Positions 1 to 7,740 of a DNA stretch of 11,658 nucleotides are shown here, piece by piece. The stretch comes from Hungatella sp. UBA3402 (GTDB taxonomy: Bacteria > Bacillota > Clostridia > Lachnospirales > Lachnospiraceae): assembly GCA_002358555.1 (NCBI GenBank), contig DEPC01000239.1, positions 1 through 11,658 of the forward strand, given 5' to 3'. Positions within the stretch are counted from its first letter, which is position 1. Each line of letters starts with the position of its first letter. Under the pieces are notes generated by a model. That model worked only from the letters and a program-made list of their open reading frames with translations. It was not told where the DNA came from and did not search any database. The position numbers and the translations under genes were made by a program.

Positions 1-10
1 TATGGGATTA

Positions 11-16
11 TATAAT
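11..16 (+). promoter_or_regulatory. Possible -10 box for the HTH-protein gene
   Basis: A perfect TATAAT lies 34 bases upstream of the first start codon. Its -35 partner would fall outside the window, so only half the promoter can be judged. A GGAG ribosome binding site at 37-40, 10 bases before the ATG, is consistent with a short leader. In AT-rich DNA this hexamer also occurs by chance. Confidence 0.35.
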
Positions 17-50
17 AAACAGAAAAGCCAAACAATGGAGATAGATTATT

Positions 51-1295
51 ATGAAAAATATACAAAATCTAACTTGGATTTCACAAAATAATATATCTAA
101 GCTAAAACAAAAAGATATGACTCCTCAAGAAATTATTGCTTTTTTGGAAAACGGCGCTGTATACAGAACATTTGAAGATGTGCTGTCAAAGGTATATTCA
201 AAAGACGATTTAAAGAAAGTTTTAACTGACCAGCTTCAACATATCAACCATATCAGCCGAGATAATGCTGCTCGTACTGTCAGAAATTGGTTGAATGGAA
301 AAGATATACCGCGCAGAGAAATGCTTTTCAAAATCTGTTTTGCACTGCATCTAGATGCTCTATCTTCCAATCAACTAATCGCAAGTACTTCAGAGACAGG
401 AATTCACTATAGAAATCCTAAAGAGCTGATTTATGCATATTGTCTATCCAAAGGAAAGACCTACGAGGAGGCTGTCATATTAAACAAAAAACTGCGGCCA
501 ATCTATGGAACTGTTTCTAAACCTGACAAAACTTTAGATATAGACAGAGCAAATGTCTATACCAGACAAATCCAAAGAGATTTTGAATCCCAGGTTGACA
601 GTGATGAAAAACTCGAACAATTTTTTCACTCTAATGCAAGAGTATTTGGCTTACTCCATGAAACTGCATATCATCAATTTATTAAAATGCTAGATTTCCT
701 TTTAAATCCAGATAAAGAGTATCAAAATGATACTTATAATTATATGATAAAACATAAAGACGAATTTGATGAAACTGTATTAAAGAGGTTAGAAGAACAT
801 CAAAAAGGTCTTGAGGGTTGTTCTCTTGAGTCAGTTATGGAAGATTTCCTTCAAATGCATGTTCCAAAAAATCAGAAAAGAGGAAAGGCTAATACTAGAA
901 ACTTATCGTATCTGCAGCATGTCATTAAAAAGAATTGGCCCAGCGAAGATATTCTAGAGAAAATGAAAAATCGAGAAATTGATGTAAGTCGAAAAGTGCT
1001 GCTTCTTTTATTTCTATTGACAGAAGAATTTGAGGTATCTGACCCTATTGAAACAGAAGAAAATTTCTCTTATCTGGACGAGCTTGACGATGAAGACGAA
1101 ACGATACGCATGGAGGTCAGACTCCATCAAATCAATCTTTTTTTGGATAGTTATGGAATGAACCTTCTTGACCCAGGAAGTCCCTTTGACTGCCTTATTT
1201 TATATGCTTTAAAGGCCAGCTATACTAATGGAGAAGACTCTTCAATGAGCAGCCGTTTAGCCCAAGCTTTAAGTGTATTATTTGATGAAGAGTAA
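51..1295 (+). CDS. HTH-like cytoplasmic protein, putative partner of the kinase downstream
   Basis: This is a 414-residue soluble protein with no signal peptide or membrane segment. Residues ~46-112 look like a divergent XRE-type helix-turn-helix region: a helical stretch, then ARTVRNWLNGKDIPRREMLF, where the RNWLNGK..P part resembles the helix after the recognition helix of XRE proteins. A conserved-looking GIHYRNPKELIYAYCL follows at ~117-132. The middle is helical and charged. The C-terminal ~130 residues hold a Phe/Leu-rich block ending NLLDPGSPFDCLILYAL (~374-390), which I have seen in similar clostridial proteins near kinases (recollection, not a search). The start is supported by GGAG at 37-40. 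It is followed after 164 bases by the kinase gene on the same strand. It may be the transcriptional output or a kinase substrate; both are inference. It could instead be a protein-protein adaptor that does not bind DNA. Confidence 0.75.
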   Translation: MKNIQNLTWISQNNISKLKQKDMTPQEIIAFLENGAVYRTFEDVLSKVYSKDDLKKVLTDQLQHINHISRDNAARTVRNWLNGKDIPRREMLFKICFALHLDALSSNQLIASTSETGIHYRNPKELIYAYCLSKGKTYEEAVILNKKLRPIYGTVSKPDKTLDIDRANVYTRQIQRDFESQVDSDEKLEQFFHSNARVFGLLHETAYHQFIKMLDFLLNPDKEYQNDTYNYMIKHKDEFDETVLKRLEEHQKGLEGCSLESVMEDFLQMHVPKNQKRGKANTRNLSYLQHVIKKNWPSEDILEKMKNREIDVSRKVLLLLFLLTEEFEVSDPIETEENFSYLDELDDEDETIRMEVRLHQINLFLDSYGMNLLDPGSPFDCLILYALKASYTNGEDSSMSSRLAQALSVLFDEE

Positions 1296-1376
1296 GGTGT
1301 CCCTGTCACTTTAAATATGAGAATTTTCTGCTGGAAACAAACAGCGAATTTGCAAGTAAAGTAATGATATCGTTAT

Positions 1377-1407
1377 ATTATAGGAAATAAAGACGGCTTC
1401 CTATAAT
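1377..1407 (+). promoter_or_regulatory. Inverted repeat overlapping a TATAAT box (candidate operator/promoter)
   Basis: ATTATAGGAA (1377-1386) and its exact reverse complement TTCCTATAAT (1398-1407) flank an 11-base spacer. The right arm contains a perfect TATAAT at 1402-1407, so a protein bound here would cover the -10 region of a promoter for the kinase gene. No good -35 is visible at the right spacing. The hairpin lacks a run of T after it, so it does not look like an intrinsic terminator. It lies in the only sizeable gap inside the three-gene unit. The nearby HTH protein is the obvious candidate binder (inference). Confidence 0.5.
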
Positions 1408-1459
1408 TAAATTTTACTTGTTGGGATTAAAATATAAATGGCAAAAGGTAATAGGAACA

Positions 1460-4423
1460 ATGGAAGATTTGCGCAGCTTTAGAAATAAAGGAGATTTACT
1501 CATCTTGGGACATACCAAATATCGGATTCTAGATATTGCTGGTTTTGGCGGAAGCTCTGTGGTATATCAGGCTGTTTATGCAGACCAATTAAATGCTGAG
1601 AACTGGCATCAGGTTTTAATCAAAGAGCTTTACCCTTTTCATCCTAAAGGATATATTTACAGAGATACAAATGGATTTATTCAATGTCTTCCAGAGGCAA
1701 AAGAGCAGATGGATTGCAATAAACTTCGTTTTAAACAGGGAAATCAAGTCAATCTAGAGTTGTTAGAAAAGATTCCTTCTCAGACATCAGGCAATCTAAA
1801 TTCCTATGAAGCTTATGGAACTTACTATTCCATACTAACTGTTCATGGCGGTCAGCCACTGGAAGAATTGATGGAAAACAAAAAAGTTCAAACTTTGCAG
1901 ACAAGCGTTGAACTGACCATAAAAATCCTAGATGCATTAGAACTTTTCCACGAAAACAGACTGCTTCATCTAGATATCAGCCCTGATAATATTATCCTGC
2001 TTCCAGAGCAAGCTATGCTCATTGATTATAACAGTACCTGGAATATGGATTCCAATCTATATACAGATTTTACTTTCAGCGTAAAGGAGGGCTATTCTGC
2101 TCCAGAGATATACTTTCAAGATTTTAGTCAAATCGGCTATGCAACAGATTTATATTCTGTCTGTGCAATTTTTTGTCAGATGCTGACAGGAACTAAATTG
2201 TCAAAAGAGGCAGTTACAGTAACTACCTTAAAAAAGCTTTTCTCTGATAATTGTGAAATCTTTCAAAGAGAGCCTCAGTCTGCAGTACATAAAACCATGG
2301 AAATTTTATATAAAGGACTTCATGTCTTGGGAAGAAAACGCTATCAAACTATAAATAGTTTTCGAGATGATTTAGATGAAGTTCTGAATCGAATTTTCCA
2401 AAAGGGCGTATCCCACAGCGCAATCTGGGAGAGCAGCCGAAGTCTTTGTAAAAAATCTCTCTCGTCTGAGCGATATCTTCCCCAGGAAATCAGCCTCGTT
2501 AATGGAGAAACTGCTGGTTTAGAAGATATCTACATTCAATTAAAAGATGGAAAAAATCTGTTGCTTACAGGCCCTGGCGGTATGGGAAAAACCCGCCTGC
2601 TCCAGGAACTTTGGAAAAATGCAGTCAAAGAATATCATCCAAAACGCCCTGTGGTTTATTATATTCCTTTAAAAGACTACCAGCAGATGCCAGAGGAGAA
2701 AGAATATATCCACAAATACGTTATCCGTCATTTATCTTTTTCTGACAAACAAAAAGGGATTGCGGATGCCCTTCGTGAGCTGGAACATATATTTTGCACA
2801 TGTATTAAAAATAATGTAAGTATCGTTCTGCTGTTGGATGGACTCAATGAAGCTGGAAGCCGCTGTGGAAATCTTTTAAAAGAAATCGAATATCTGGCGA
2901 GTCTGGAAGGAATATCTATTCTGGTGACAGAGCGTTTTAATGAAGTCCATGAATATGGTCTTAGCTCCTTTCATGCAGCACAGCTTCTTCCTCTTAAGCA
3001 ATCTGTGGTTGAAGATAGGCTTGTGGAGTTTGGACTTTCTATGCCTTCTAACCAAGATATCAGAGAGTTGCTGTGTAATCCTATGATGCTTCATCTGTAT
3101 CTTGAGATGGCTGATATCAGCAAGGAAGTTTCCCCTAAACAACCAGCACTCCAAGAAATCCACAGCACTCAAAATCTTGTTGCCTCCTATTTTGACCATC
3201 TTCTCCTACATCAGATACGGCTAGATTCTGGAGATAAAGCAGCCCAGCTCTGCCATAGATATATCCTAGAACATCTTCTTCCAGAAATTGCAGGTGAGAT
3301 GAAGCGAAAAAATCATTCTCTTCTTACCTTTGATGAATTATATCTTGTAGTAAAACACAATTTCAGCAATCTGCATCTTCCAGAATTCGGAAAAAGTTTT
3401 ACGCTGTATCTTGGCAAGGCAAGGTTTATGTTAGTTGGAATTGCTGATGAATCCCAATGGTTTGATTTTGCTGTTACAGAAACTTTGATTGGAAACTTGG
3501 GCTTAATCGTAAAAGGAGAAAACGGATATTTCGGACTATTGCATGATAATTTTCAGGATTATCTTTTAGAGGTATGGGAAAGAAACCGAAGTATCTACAG
3601 GAAACAAAAACTGCGCCTCTGGAAACCGAAACTTCTGACAATTTTCCTGATTGTCTTTATGGGAATAGCTGGTATTTTTACATTATATCAACAAAACAAA
3701 TCAATAGAAATTTTAGATTTCAATCAGAGGTCAAAGCCTCATCAAGAGCCTCGATACACAGAGGAGGAACAGCAAGTAATTGACAGGGTAGCTATATGCC
3801 TTGAAACCAACTTAGCTGCACTCAGTGCACAAATTATGGCTCAGAGAGATATTTTAGAACAGGCCAGTAAGTCTGGAATTTTGGAACCTATTCCCAAAGA
3901 CCTAGAGGATTTGCGTCAATTTATAGTATATAAGAGAACTATGACAAATACGTTTCCTATCTTGTCTTTAAATCCTAAGTTAATAAAACAGCTCATTGAA
4001 ATCAATCCAGAAATCCCCATTTCCTATCTCCAAGATTTATGCAGTAAACCTTCACAAATGAATCTTATCATGGAGAATGCTCTCTTACAGCTTGATGAAA
4101 TGTTATGTAATTATGACAGTATCTATCAGGACAGGGAAATTAGGAAAGAAATTGTTGAAGCATATCAGCTCTATCTAGATGCGTATACAGAATATGTTTT
4201 CTATGAATTTGATTATGTATTAATGTATATGGCACCAGATGAAATGATAACTATTTTAAATGAAAATCGTTATTCCCCTATATTCCAGGATTATTTTAAA
4301 ATAACAGGCATCTCAAAGCAGGATACAGACATAGTAAAAACTGCTATGGATTATAGTGCAGATAAGTTAAAAAATGCTCAGCAAAAGATGACTCTCCATC
4401 ATTTTAAAATTGACTGGCAATAG
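1460..4423 (+). CDS. Membrane-anchored Ser/Thr kinase-NACHT NTPase fusion
   Basis: This is a 987-residue single-pass membrane protein. Kinase domain (~15-310): Gly-rich loop GFGGSS (28-33), Lys in VLIKE (K55), catalytic loop HLDISPDN (170-177, D172 and N177), metal-binding IDYN (D189) in place of DFG, and SAPE (213-216). NTPase domain (~350-650): Walker A GPGGMGKT (371-378), Walker B LLLDGLNEA with D460, and a later ILVTER motif; the LLDGLNE form points to the NACHT branch of STAND NTPases. A basic stretch then precedes a hydrophobic helix (~725-744), predicting the N-terminus inside and ~240 C-terminal residues outside. That outer domain was not recognised. An in-frame TTG 42 bases upstream lacks a ribosome binding site, while this ATG has AAGG at 1445-1448, so I prefer ATG. 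The lipoprotein gene begins 18 bases downstream, implying one transcript. Kinase activity is likely because the Lys, Asp, Asn and Asp residues are kept. Confidence 0.88.
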   Translation: MEDLRSFRNKGDLLILGHTKYRILDIAGFGGSSVVYQAVYADQLNAENWHQVLIKELYPFHPKGYIYRDTNGFIQCLPEAKEQMDCNKLRFKQGNQVNLELLEKIPSQTSGNLNSYEAYGTYYSILTVHGGQPLEELMENKKVQTLQTSVELTIKILDALELFHENRLLHLDISPDNIILLPEQAMLIDYNSTWNMDSNLYTDFTFSVKEGYSAPEIYFQDFSQIGYATDLYSVCAIFCQMLTGTKLSKEAVTVTTLKKLFSDNCEIFQREPQSAVHKTMEILYKGLHVLGRKRYQTINSFRDDLDEVLNRIFQKGVSHSAIWESSRSLCKKSLSSERYLPQEISLVNGETAGLEDIYIQLKDGKNLLLTGPGGMGKTRLLQELWKNAVKEYHPKRPVVYYIPLKDYQQMPEEKEYIHKYVIRHLSFSDKQKGIADALRELEHIFCTCIKNNVSIVLLLDGLNEAGSRCGNLLKEIEYLASLEGISILVTERFNEVHEYGLSSFHAAQLLPLKQSVVEDRLVEFGLSMPSNQDIRELLCNPMMLHLYLEMADISKEVSPKQPALQEIHSTQNLVASYFDHLLLHQIRLDSGDKAAQLCHRYILEHLLPEIAGEMKRKNHSLLTFDELYLVVKHNFSNLHLPEFGKSFTLYLGKARFMLVGIADESQWFDFAVTETLIGNLGLIVKGENGYFGLLHDNFQDYLLEVWERNRSIYRKQKLRLWKPKLLTIFLIVFMGIAGIFTLYQQNKSIEILDFNQRSKPHQEPRYTEEEQQVIDRVAICLETNLAALSAQIMAQRDILEQASKSGILEPIPKDLEDLRQFIVYKRTMTNTFPILSLNPKLIKQLIEINPEIPISYLQDLCSKPSQMNLIMENALLQLDEMLCNYDSIYQDREIRKEIVEAYQLYLDAYTEYVFYEFDYVLMYMAPDEMITILNENRYSPIFQDYFKITGISKQDTDIVKTAMDYSADKLKNAQQKMTLHHFKIDWQ

Positions 4424-4441
4424 TTAATAGAAAGGATATCT

Positions 4442-6076
4442 ATGAAAAAAGTATTTATTTTATTCCTATTATGTTTGGAAATAGCTCCATGTTTGACAGG
4501 TTGTCATCCTGCTGCTCAGGAAATTATCAAAGAACAACAAACCTCAGATTTGGGCTATCAGTTAATTGTTGATGAGCATGCTAAAATTTTTCTTTCTATA
4601 GATGAAGATGCCTACGAAGTAGAACTTGCCTTATCCTATGTAGATAAGTATTTATCTGGAGAAGCCGGTTTGGACGATACCCTAAACAAGGTTCAAACTT
4701 CGCTTGAGGCACTTGAAACCAAGCTGAATACTTTAGAAAATTATACAATATCACCCCAACTGTACGAGATATTACTGCAGTATGATATGGAGCCTGAAGG
4801 ATTTGAACTTTTTGGAAACAGCCGCCATAACAGCCTTCAGGGATATATAAATACTTTAAACTGTATATACCGATTGCTTGATGGCTCTGATGAATTTGAT
4901 TCTAGATATCAAGACCTTTTATTTATGCACAATATAGAACAAACTATTCTGGACAATGAGAGAGGCTATTATTTTTATGGTTATGTTAATGACTGGTTTA
5001 GAGATTGGGAAGAAGAACCTATGGCTTATGTCCAAAAATACATATTAGATGAACTAAAGTTCTGTTCTTCTGATAAATTTGTCTGGGAAACGAACCACGA
5101 AGTAATTCTTCAAAAAGTTTCTATCTATCTTGGGACTATAGAAGATTGTAATACTGAAATGATAGAATATATAGCAAAAATCAGTGAAGATTTACAACAA
5201 ATAAAAAAAGATATGGCTGATTTAGAAAAGCTAGAAGCTCAGTATCAATCCTTGGACAATAAAGAAGAAAAACTGGAACAGCTAAAACTTATCAATTCAC
5301 AAATGGAAAAGATGGCTGATAATATGCCAAATTCAGAAAAAGCAGAATTTCAAAGAAAATTGAAATGGATGGAACGAGAAGTAGACAGACAGTCTGGGCA
5401 GGAAGACATATATTATCAGCTTGTTATAGAAGAATATGCAAATGTTATTTTTCCTATTGACGAAGATGCATATCTCTATCATTGTGCACTTTCTGATATC
5501 GGAGAATATCTATCTGGACAAATCTCCAAGGAAACTGCTCTGGAATCGGTTCAGTATGCTCTAGAACATCTGGAAGAAAGACAAGATTCTTGGGAAACCT
5601 ATACTGTCTCTTTAGAAATGTCTGACCTTATGAGAGAATATGGAATTTTATCCGAAATCTTTGAAGTTCGTATCAATAACTGGCCAAATAAACTTCAGAA
5701 TTATATTATGGATTTAAACAGAATATATCCATATTTGCAACAGGCAGAAGAATATAACCGTTCTCATCTCAATATTGCATTGTTGCATGAACTTGCTGTC
5801 CAAGCATGGGAACTTGCCCATATGCATTATTTTTACAATTATGTCAATTACTGGTTTGCAGATTGGGAGGATAAGAAAATTTCTTATCTCCAGGAACATG
5901 TGCTGAATAAACTCAAATGTTTTATGCCAGATAAATATGTCTGGGAGACTGACCGAGAGGTTATTTTTAAAAAATTTGATGATTATACCAAAGATATGGA
6001 GGCATTAACCGAATCAATCCCACAAATTCAGGCCAGGATAGAAGAAGAATATCAAATAAAGAATGAAGAAAAGTAA
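4442..6076 (+). CDS. Lipoprotein with two copies of an unknown domain joined by a coiled coil
   Basis: This is a 544-residue exported lipoprotein. The N-terminus is MKK plus a hydrophobic core, then lipobox LTGC with the lipidated Cys at 21. Residues ~36-240 and ~321-525 are two copies of one domain: both contain (S/P)IDEDAY near the start, YxYVNxWFxDWE, and DKxVWETxxEVIxxK near the end. Between them, ~240-320 is a charged, Leu/Lys/Glu-rich predicted coiled coil with several QL/KL heptads. No enzyme motif is visible. The gene follows the kinase gene by 18 bases, with AAAGGA at 4431-4436 five bases before the ATG, so translation is probably linked to the kinase transcript. A role as an outside sensor or ligand-binding partner for the kinase's outer C-terminal domain is inference from gene order and cell location. 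The duplicated domain matches no family I can name. Confidence 0.85.
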   Translation: MKKVFILFLLCLEIAPCLTGCHPAAQEIIKEQQTSDLGYQLIVDEHAKIFLSIDEDAYEVELALSYVDKYLSGEAGLDDTLNKVQTSLEALETKLNTLENYTISPQLYEILLQYDMEPEGFELFGNSRHNSLQGYINTLNCIYRLLDGSDEFDSRYQDLLFMHNIEQTILDNERGYYFYGYVNDWFRDWEEEPMAYVQKYILDELKFCSSDKFVWETNHEVILQKVSIYLGTIEDCNTEMIEYIAKISEDLQQIKKDMADLEKLEAQYQSLDNKEEKLEQLKLINSQMEKMADNMPNSEKAEFQRKLKWMEREVDRQSGQEDIYYQLVIEEYANVIFPIDEDAYLYHCALSDIGEYLSGQISKETALESVQYALEHLEERQDSWETYTVSLEMSDLMREYGILSEIFEVRINNWPNKLQNYIMDLNRIYPYLQQAEEYNRSHLNIALLHELAVQAWELAHMHYFYNYVNYWFADWEDKKISYLQEHVLNKLKCFMPDKYVWETDREVIFKKFDDYTKDMEALTESIPQIQARIEEEYQIKNEEK

Positions 6077-6146
6077 AAAATAATAGTAACCTACCATATA
6101 AAGTACCAGAAAAACGGAAATATCTTGCGGAATATAAAAATGGCTG

Positions 6147-6175
6147 TTGTAAAATAAGGACATAACCATTATAAA
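6147..6175 (+). promoter_or_regulatory. Predicted sigma-70 type promoter for the DUF697-like gene
   Basis: TTGTAA (6147-6152), a 17-base spacer and TATAAA (6170-6175) form a reasonable housekeeping promoter. Transcription would start near 6182, giving a leader of about 20 bases just before the AGAGGAGGA ribosome binding site (6186-6194). This suggests the small gene can be expressed apart from the three-gene unit upstream, although no terminator is seen between 6077 and 6146. Confidence 0.45.
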
Positions 6176-6201
6176 TCATTCATAAAGAGGAGGAAGTTAT
6201 T

Positions 6202-6552
6202 ATGATGACAAGAAGTGAAGCCCACAAAATAATCCATGGTTTTACAGCAGCACATGCAGGAACCGCTTTTTTATTAGCTCAGGTTCCCTTTGGTGATACT
6301 GCAGCTTTGACAGCAGAAACTATTGCCATGGTTGCACTTATCTCAAAAAAATGCGGGGCAGGCTGGTCACAGGCAAGTATTGAGGCATTCGCCGCTCAGT
6401 ATCTCGCTAGATATGTAGGAGTTGAGGCAGCGAAGCATGTATATAAGTACATACCATTTATTGGAAATATTGCCAATGCCGCAACTACCATAGCCATCAC
6501 GGAAGCTATCGGCTGGGCAACTTATGAGGCATGTCTGCAGCAATGTGCTTAA
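6202..6552 (+). CDS. Small Ala-rich membrane-associated protein, DUF697-like
   Basis: This protein has 116 residues and is very rich in Ala and Gly. The pattern resembles the DUF697 fold found attached to some GTPases: an N-terminal HGFTAAHAGTAFLLAQVPFGD segment, an amphipathic TAETIAMVALISKKCG helix, and a C-terminal IPFIGNIANAATTIAITEAIGWA hairpin-like hydrophobic stretch (~84-108). No GTPase domain is attached and none is encoded nearby. It has no classical signal peptide. Translation is strongly supported by AGAGGAGGA 7 bases before the ATG; a second ATG follows immediately. A strong terminator follows its stop codon, so this is a self-contained unit. It lies 125 bases after the lipoprotein gene on the same strand; a functional link to that unit is possible but unproven. 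A membrane-active peptide such as a bacteriocin is a less likely alternative, because no immunity or export genes are adjacent. Confidence 0.7.
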   Translation: MMTRSEAHKIIHGFTAAHAGTAFLLAQVPFGDTAALTAETIAMVALISKKCGAGWSQASIEAFAAQYLARYVGVEAAKHVYKYIPFIGNIANAATTIAITEAIGWATYEACLQQCA

Positions 6553-6577
6553 AGGAATTTTTCGCTTAAATTTTCGT

Positions 6578-6629
6578 AACTCAGAGGTAGCTGCACCGAA
6601 AAGCGCAGCTACCTTTGAGTTGATTTTTT
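6578..6629 (+). terminator. Strong intrinsic terminator after the DUF697-like gene
   Basis: A 17-bp stem pairs 6578-6594 (ending GGTAGCTGC) with 6605-6621 (starting GCAGCTACC), with one G-U pair and a 10-base loop. GA and then six T (6624-6629) follow. Read on the minus strand, the same stem is followed by only a weak T stretch, so it may partly stop transcription from the convergent transglutaminase gene as well. Confidence 0.92.
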
Positions 6630-6674
6630 CAGATATACTCTACTATAAAACATCTGCTCCCTATCTGTCAGTCA

Positions 6675-7640
6675 TTAATCAAACAGAGAATTCAGCATTT
6701 TCTCAATATCAAGGTCAACTGCCTCTCCAGAAGCAGTTTTCCAGCCTGTCCCATCATTAAAATATTTTTCACCTGTATCATAGGGAAATTCTGACTCCTG
6801 GTCCTGATAAGACCTGGAAAAGTCATCCTTGATTCCTGTATAGCGGTATTTGTCTGCTAATTGTGCAGTGGTGCCTCCAAAACGGATATACATAATAGCT
6901 CCTCCACAGCCATTCGCAATTACATCTTCTACTTGGGGGTCAAAGATATAAGTGACACCATTATAATCCAACTGACACCAGGTATGTCCTGTAAAATCGC
7001 CATTTGATTTATGGGTGGAGCCAGTTGCAGTATATACAGGAACTCCTATCTTTCTTGCCATAACTGCAAATGCTGCGGAATAATCATCACAGACTCCTCG
7101 TCCTTCTGTCAATGTACTATATGCACTGCGATAACTGGTCCACCAATCGGAATTGGCTCCATAGACGGTATTTTGAATCAGATAATCATAACATGCCTTC
7201 AGTTTATCATGAGTATCCATATCGGCTGTAATAATCTGAGAAAAAACTCGATTCAGCTCTGCATCTAACTGTGCATATCCTGTGTTTTCCTGGGGATACA
7301 AGGGGATGGAGTCTAAAACTCCTCGAAGACCGCTGTAGTATAAGTCCCCTTTGTTGCTGGAAACTCCTGTGACAGCTTGAATCAATGCACCATCCGCACC
7401 TACTTTCTTGCCATCTGGTGTTGTCGTGTTTGACAGCATATATCCACTCTCATTAAAATAATAGCTTTTTCCGTCTATGTCTGTAAACCAGCCATTCGCC
7501 GGCCAAGTACCGTCATCATTTTGATACCACCAGCCAGATGCATCCTGACGCCAGGTACCTCCATAGACAGTCATACAACTTCCTATGGATAGTATTGTGG
7601 CAACTGTTGTGAGAATATGTTTAACGAATGCTTTTCTCAT
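6675..7640 (-). CDS. Secreted transglutaminase-like protein with N-terminal cell-wall binding repeats
   Basis: This protein has 321 residues. An N-terminal signal peptide (MRKAFVKHILTT... to about residue 28) is followed by two aromatic-rich wall-binding repeats (~29-90; GWWYQNDDGTW, then GWFTDIDGKSYYF), as in choline-binding type modules. The catalytic part is transglutaminase-like/papain-like: Cys184 in GRGVCDDYSAAF, His219 in GHTWCQLDY and Asp234 in YIFDPQ form the expected triad. This fold can act as a protease, amidase or crosslinking enzyme, so the exact reaction on the cell surface is not predictable. A longer start at 7682 would add 14 residues before the signal peptide and overlap a palindrome, so I chose the ATG at 7640. 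AAAGGA lies 12 bases upstream, and a weaker GGAA is closer. It lies downstream of the broken surface-protein gene on the same strand. The 58 bases between them show no terminator, so co-transcription is possible. Confidence 0.9.
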   Translation of the reverse strand: MRKAFVKHILTTVATILSIGSCMTVYGGTWRQDASGWWYQNDDGTWPANGWFTDIDGKSYYFNESGYMLSNTTTPDGKKVGADGALIQAVTGVSSNKGDLYYSGLRGVLDSIPLYPQENTGYAQLDAELNRVFSQIITADMDTHDKLKACYDYLIQNTVYGANSDWWTSYRSAYSTLTEGRGVCDDYSAAFAVMARKIGVPVYTATGSTHKSNGDFTGHTWCQLDYNGVTYIFDPQVEDVIANGCGGAIMYIRFGGTTAQLADKYRYTGIKDDFSRSYQDQESEFPYDTGEKYFNDGTGWKTASGEAVDLDIEKMLNSLFD

Positions 7641-7666
7641 TATTTTCCAAATTCCTTTCCCGTGCA

Positions 7667-7691
7667 TAGACAAATGTAACAAATTTGTCTA
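7667..7691 (-). promoter_or_regulatory. Perfect 25-bp palindrome in the transglutaminase leader (candidate operator)
   Basis: TAGACAAAT (7667-7675) and ATTTGTCTA (7683-7691) are exact reverse complements around a 7-base spacer. The element ends 26 bases upstream of the chosen start codon. On the minus strand it contains TAGACA, one change from a -35 consensus, but no convincing -10 follows. Neither side has a T run, so it is not an intrinsic terminator. A repressor site or a leader RNA hairpin both fit. Confidence 0.5.
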
Positions 7692-7740
7692 ATTCTTTCA
7701 CTCTTCCTTAAAATGTATCTTATATTTTTAATTTACTCCT

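Noticed and set aside
1296..1312. GGTGTCCCTGTCACTTT after the HTH gene as a possible mobile-element end or REP-like unit
   Set aside because: Only one copy is visible, with no partner repeat or transposase in the window.
1418..1459. TTG start giving the kinase 14 more residues
   Set aside because: No ribosome binding site precedes the TTG, and it would start only ~5 bases after the expected transcription start of the TATAAT box at 1402-1407. The ATG at 1460 has AAGG upstream and begins before the kinase domain.
7641..7682. Longer start for the transglutaminase-like protein
   Set aside because: It would put 14 polar residues before the signal peptide and start inside the palindrome.
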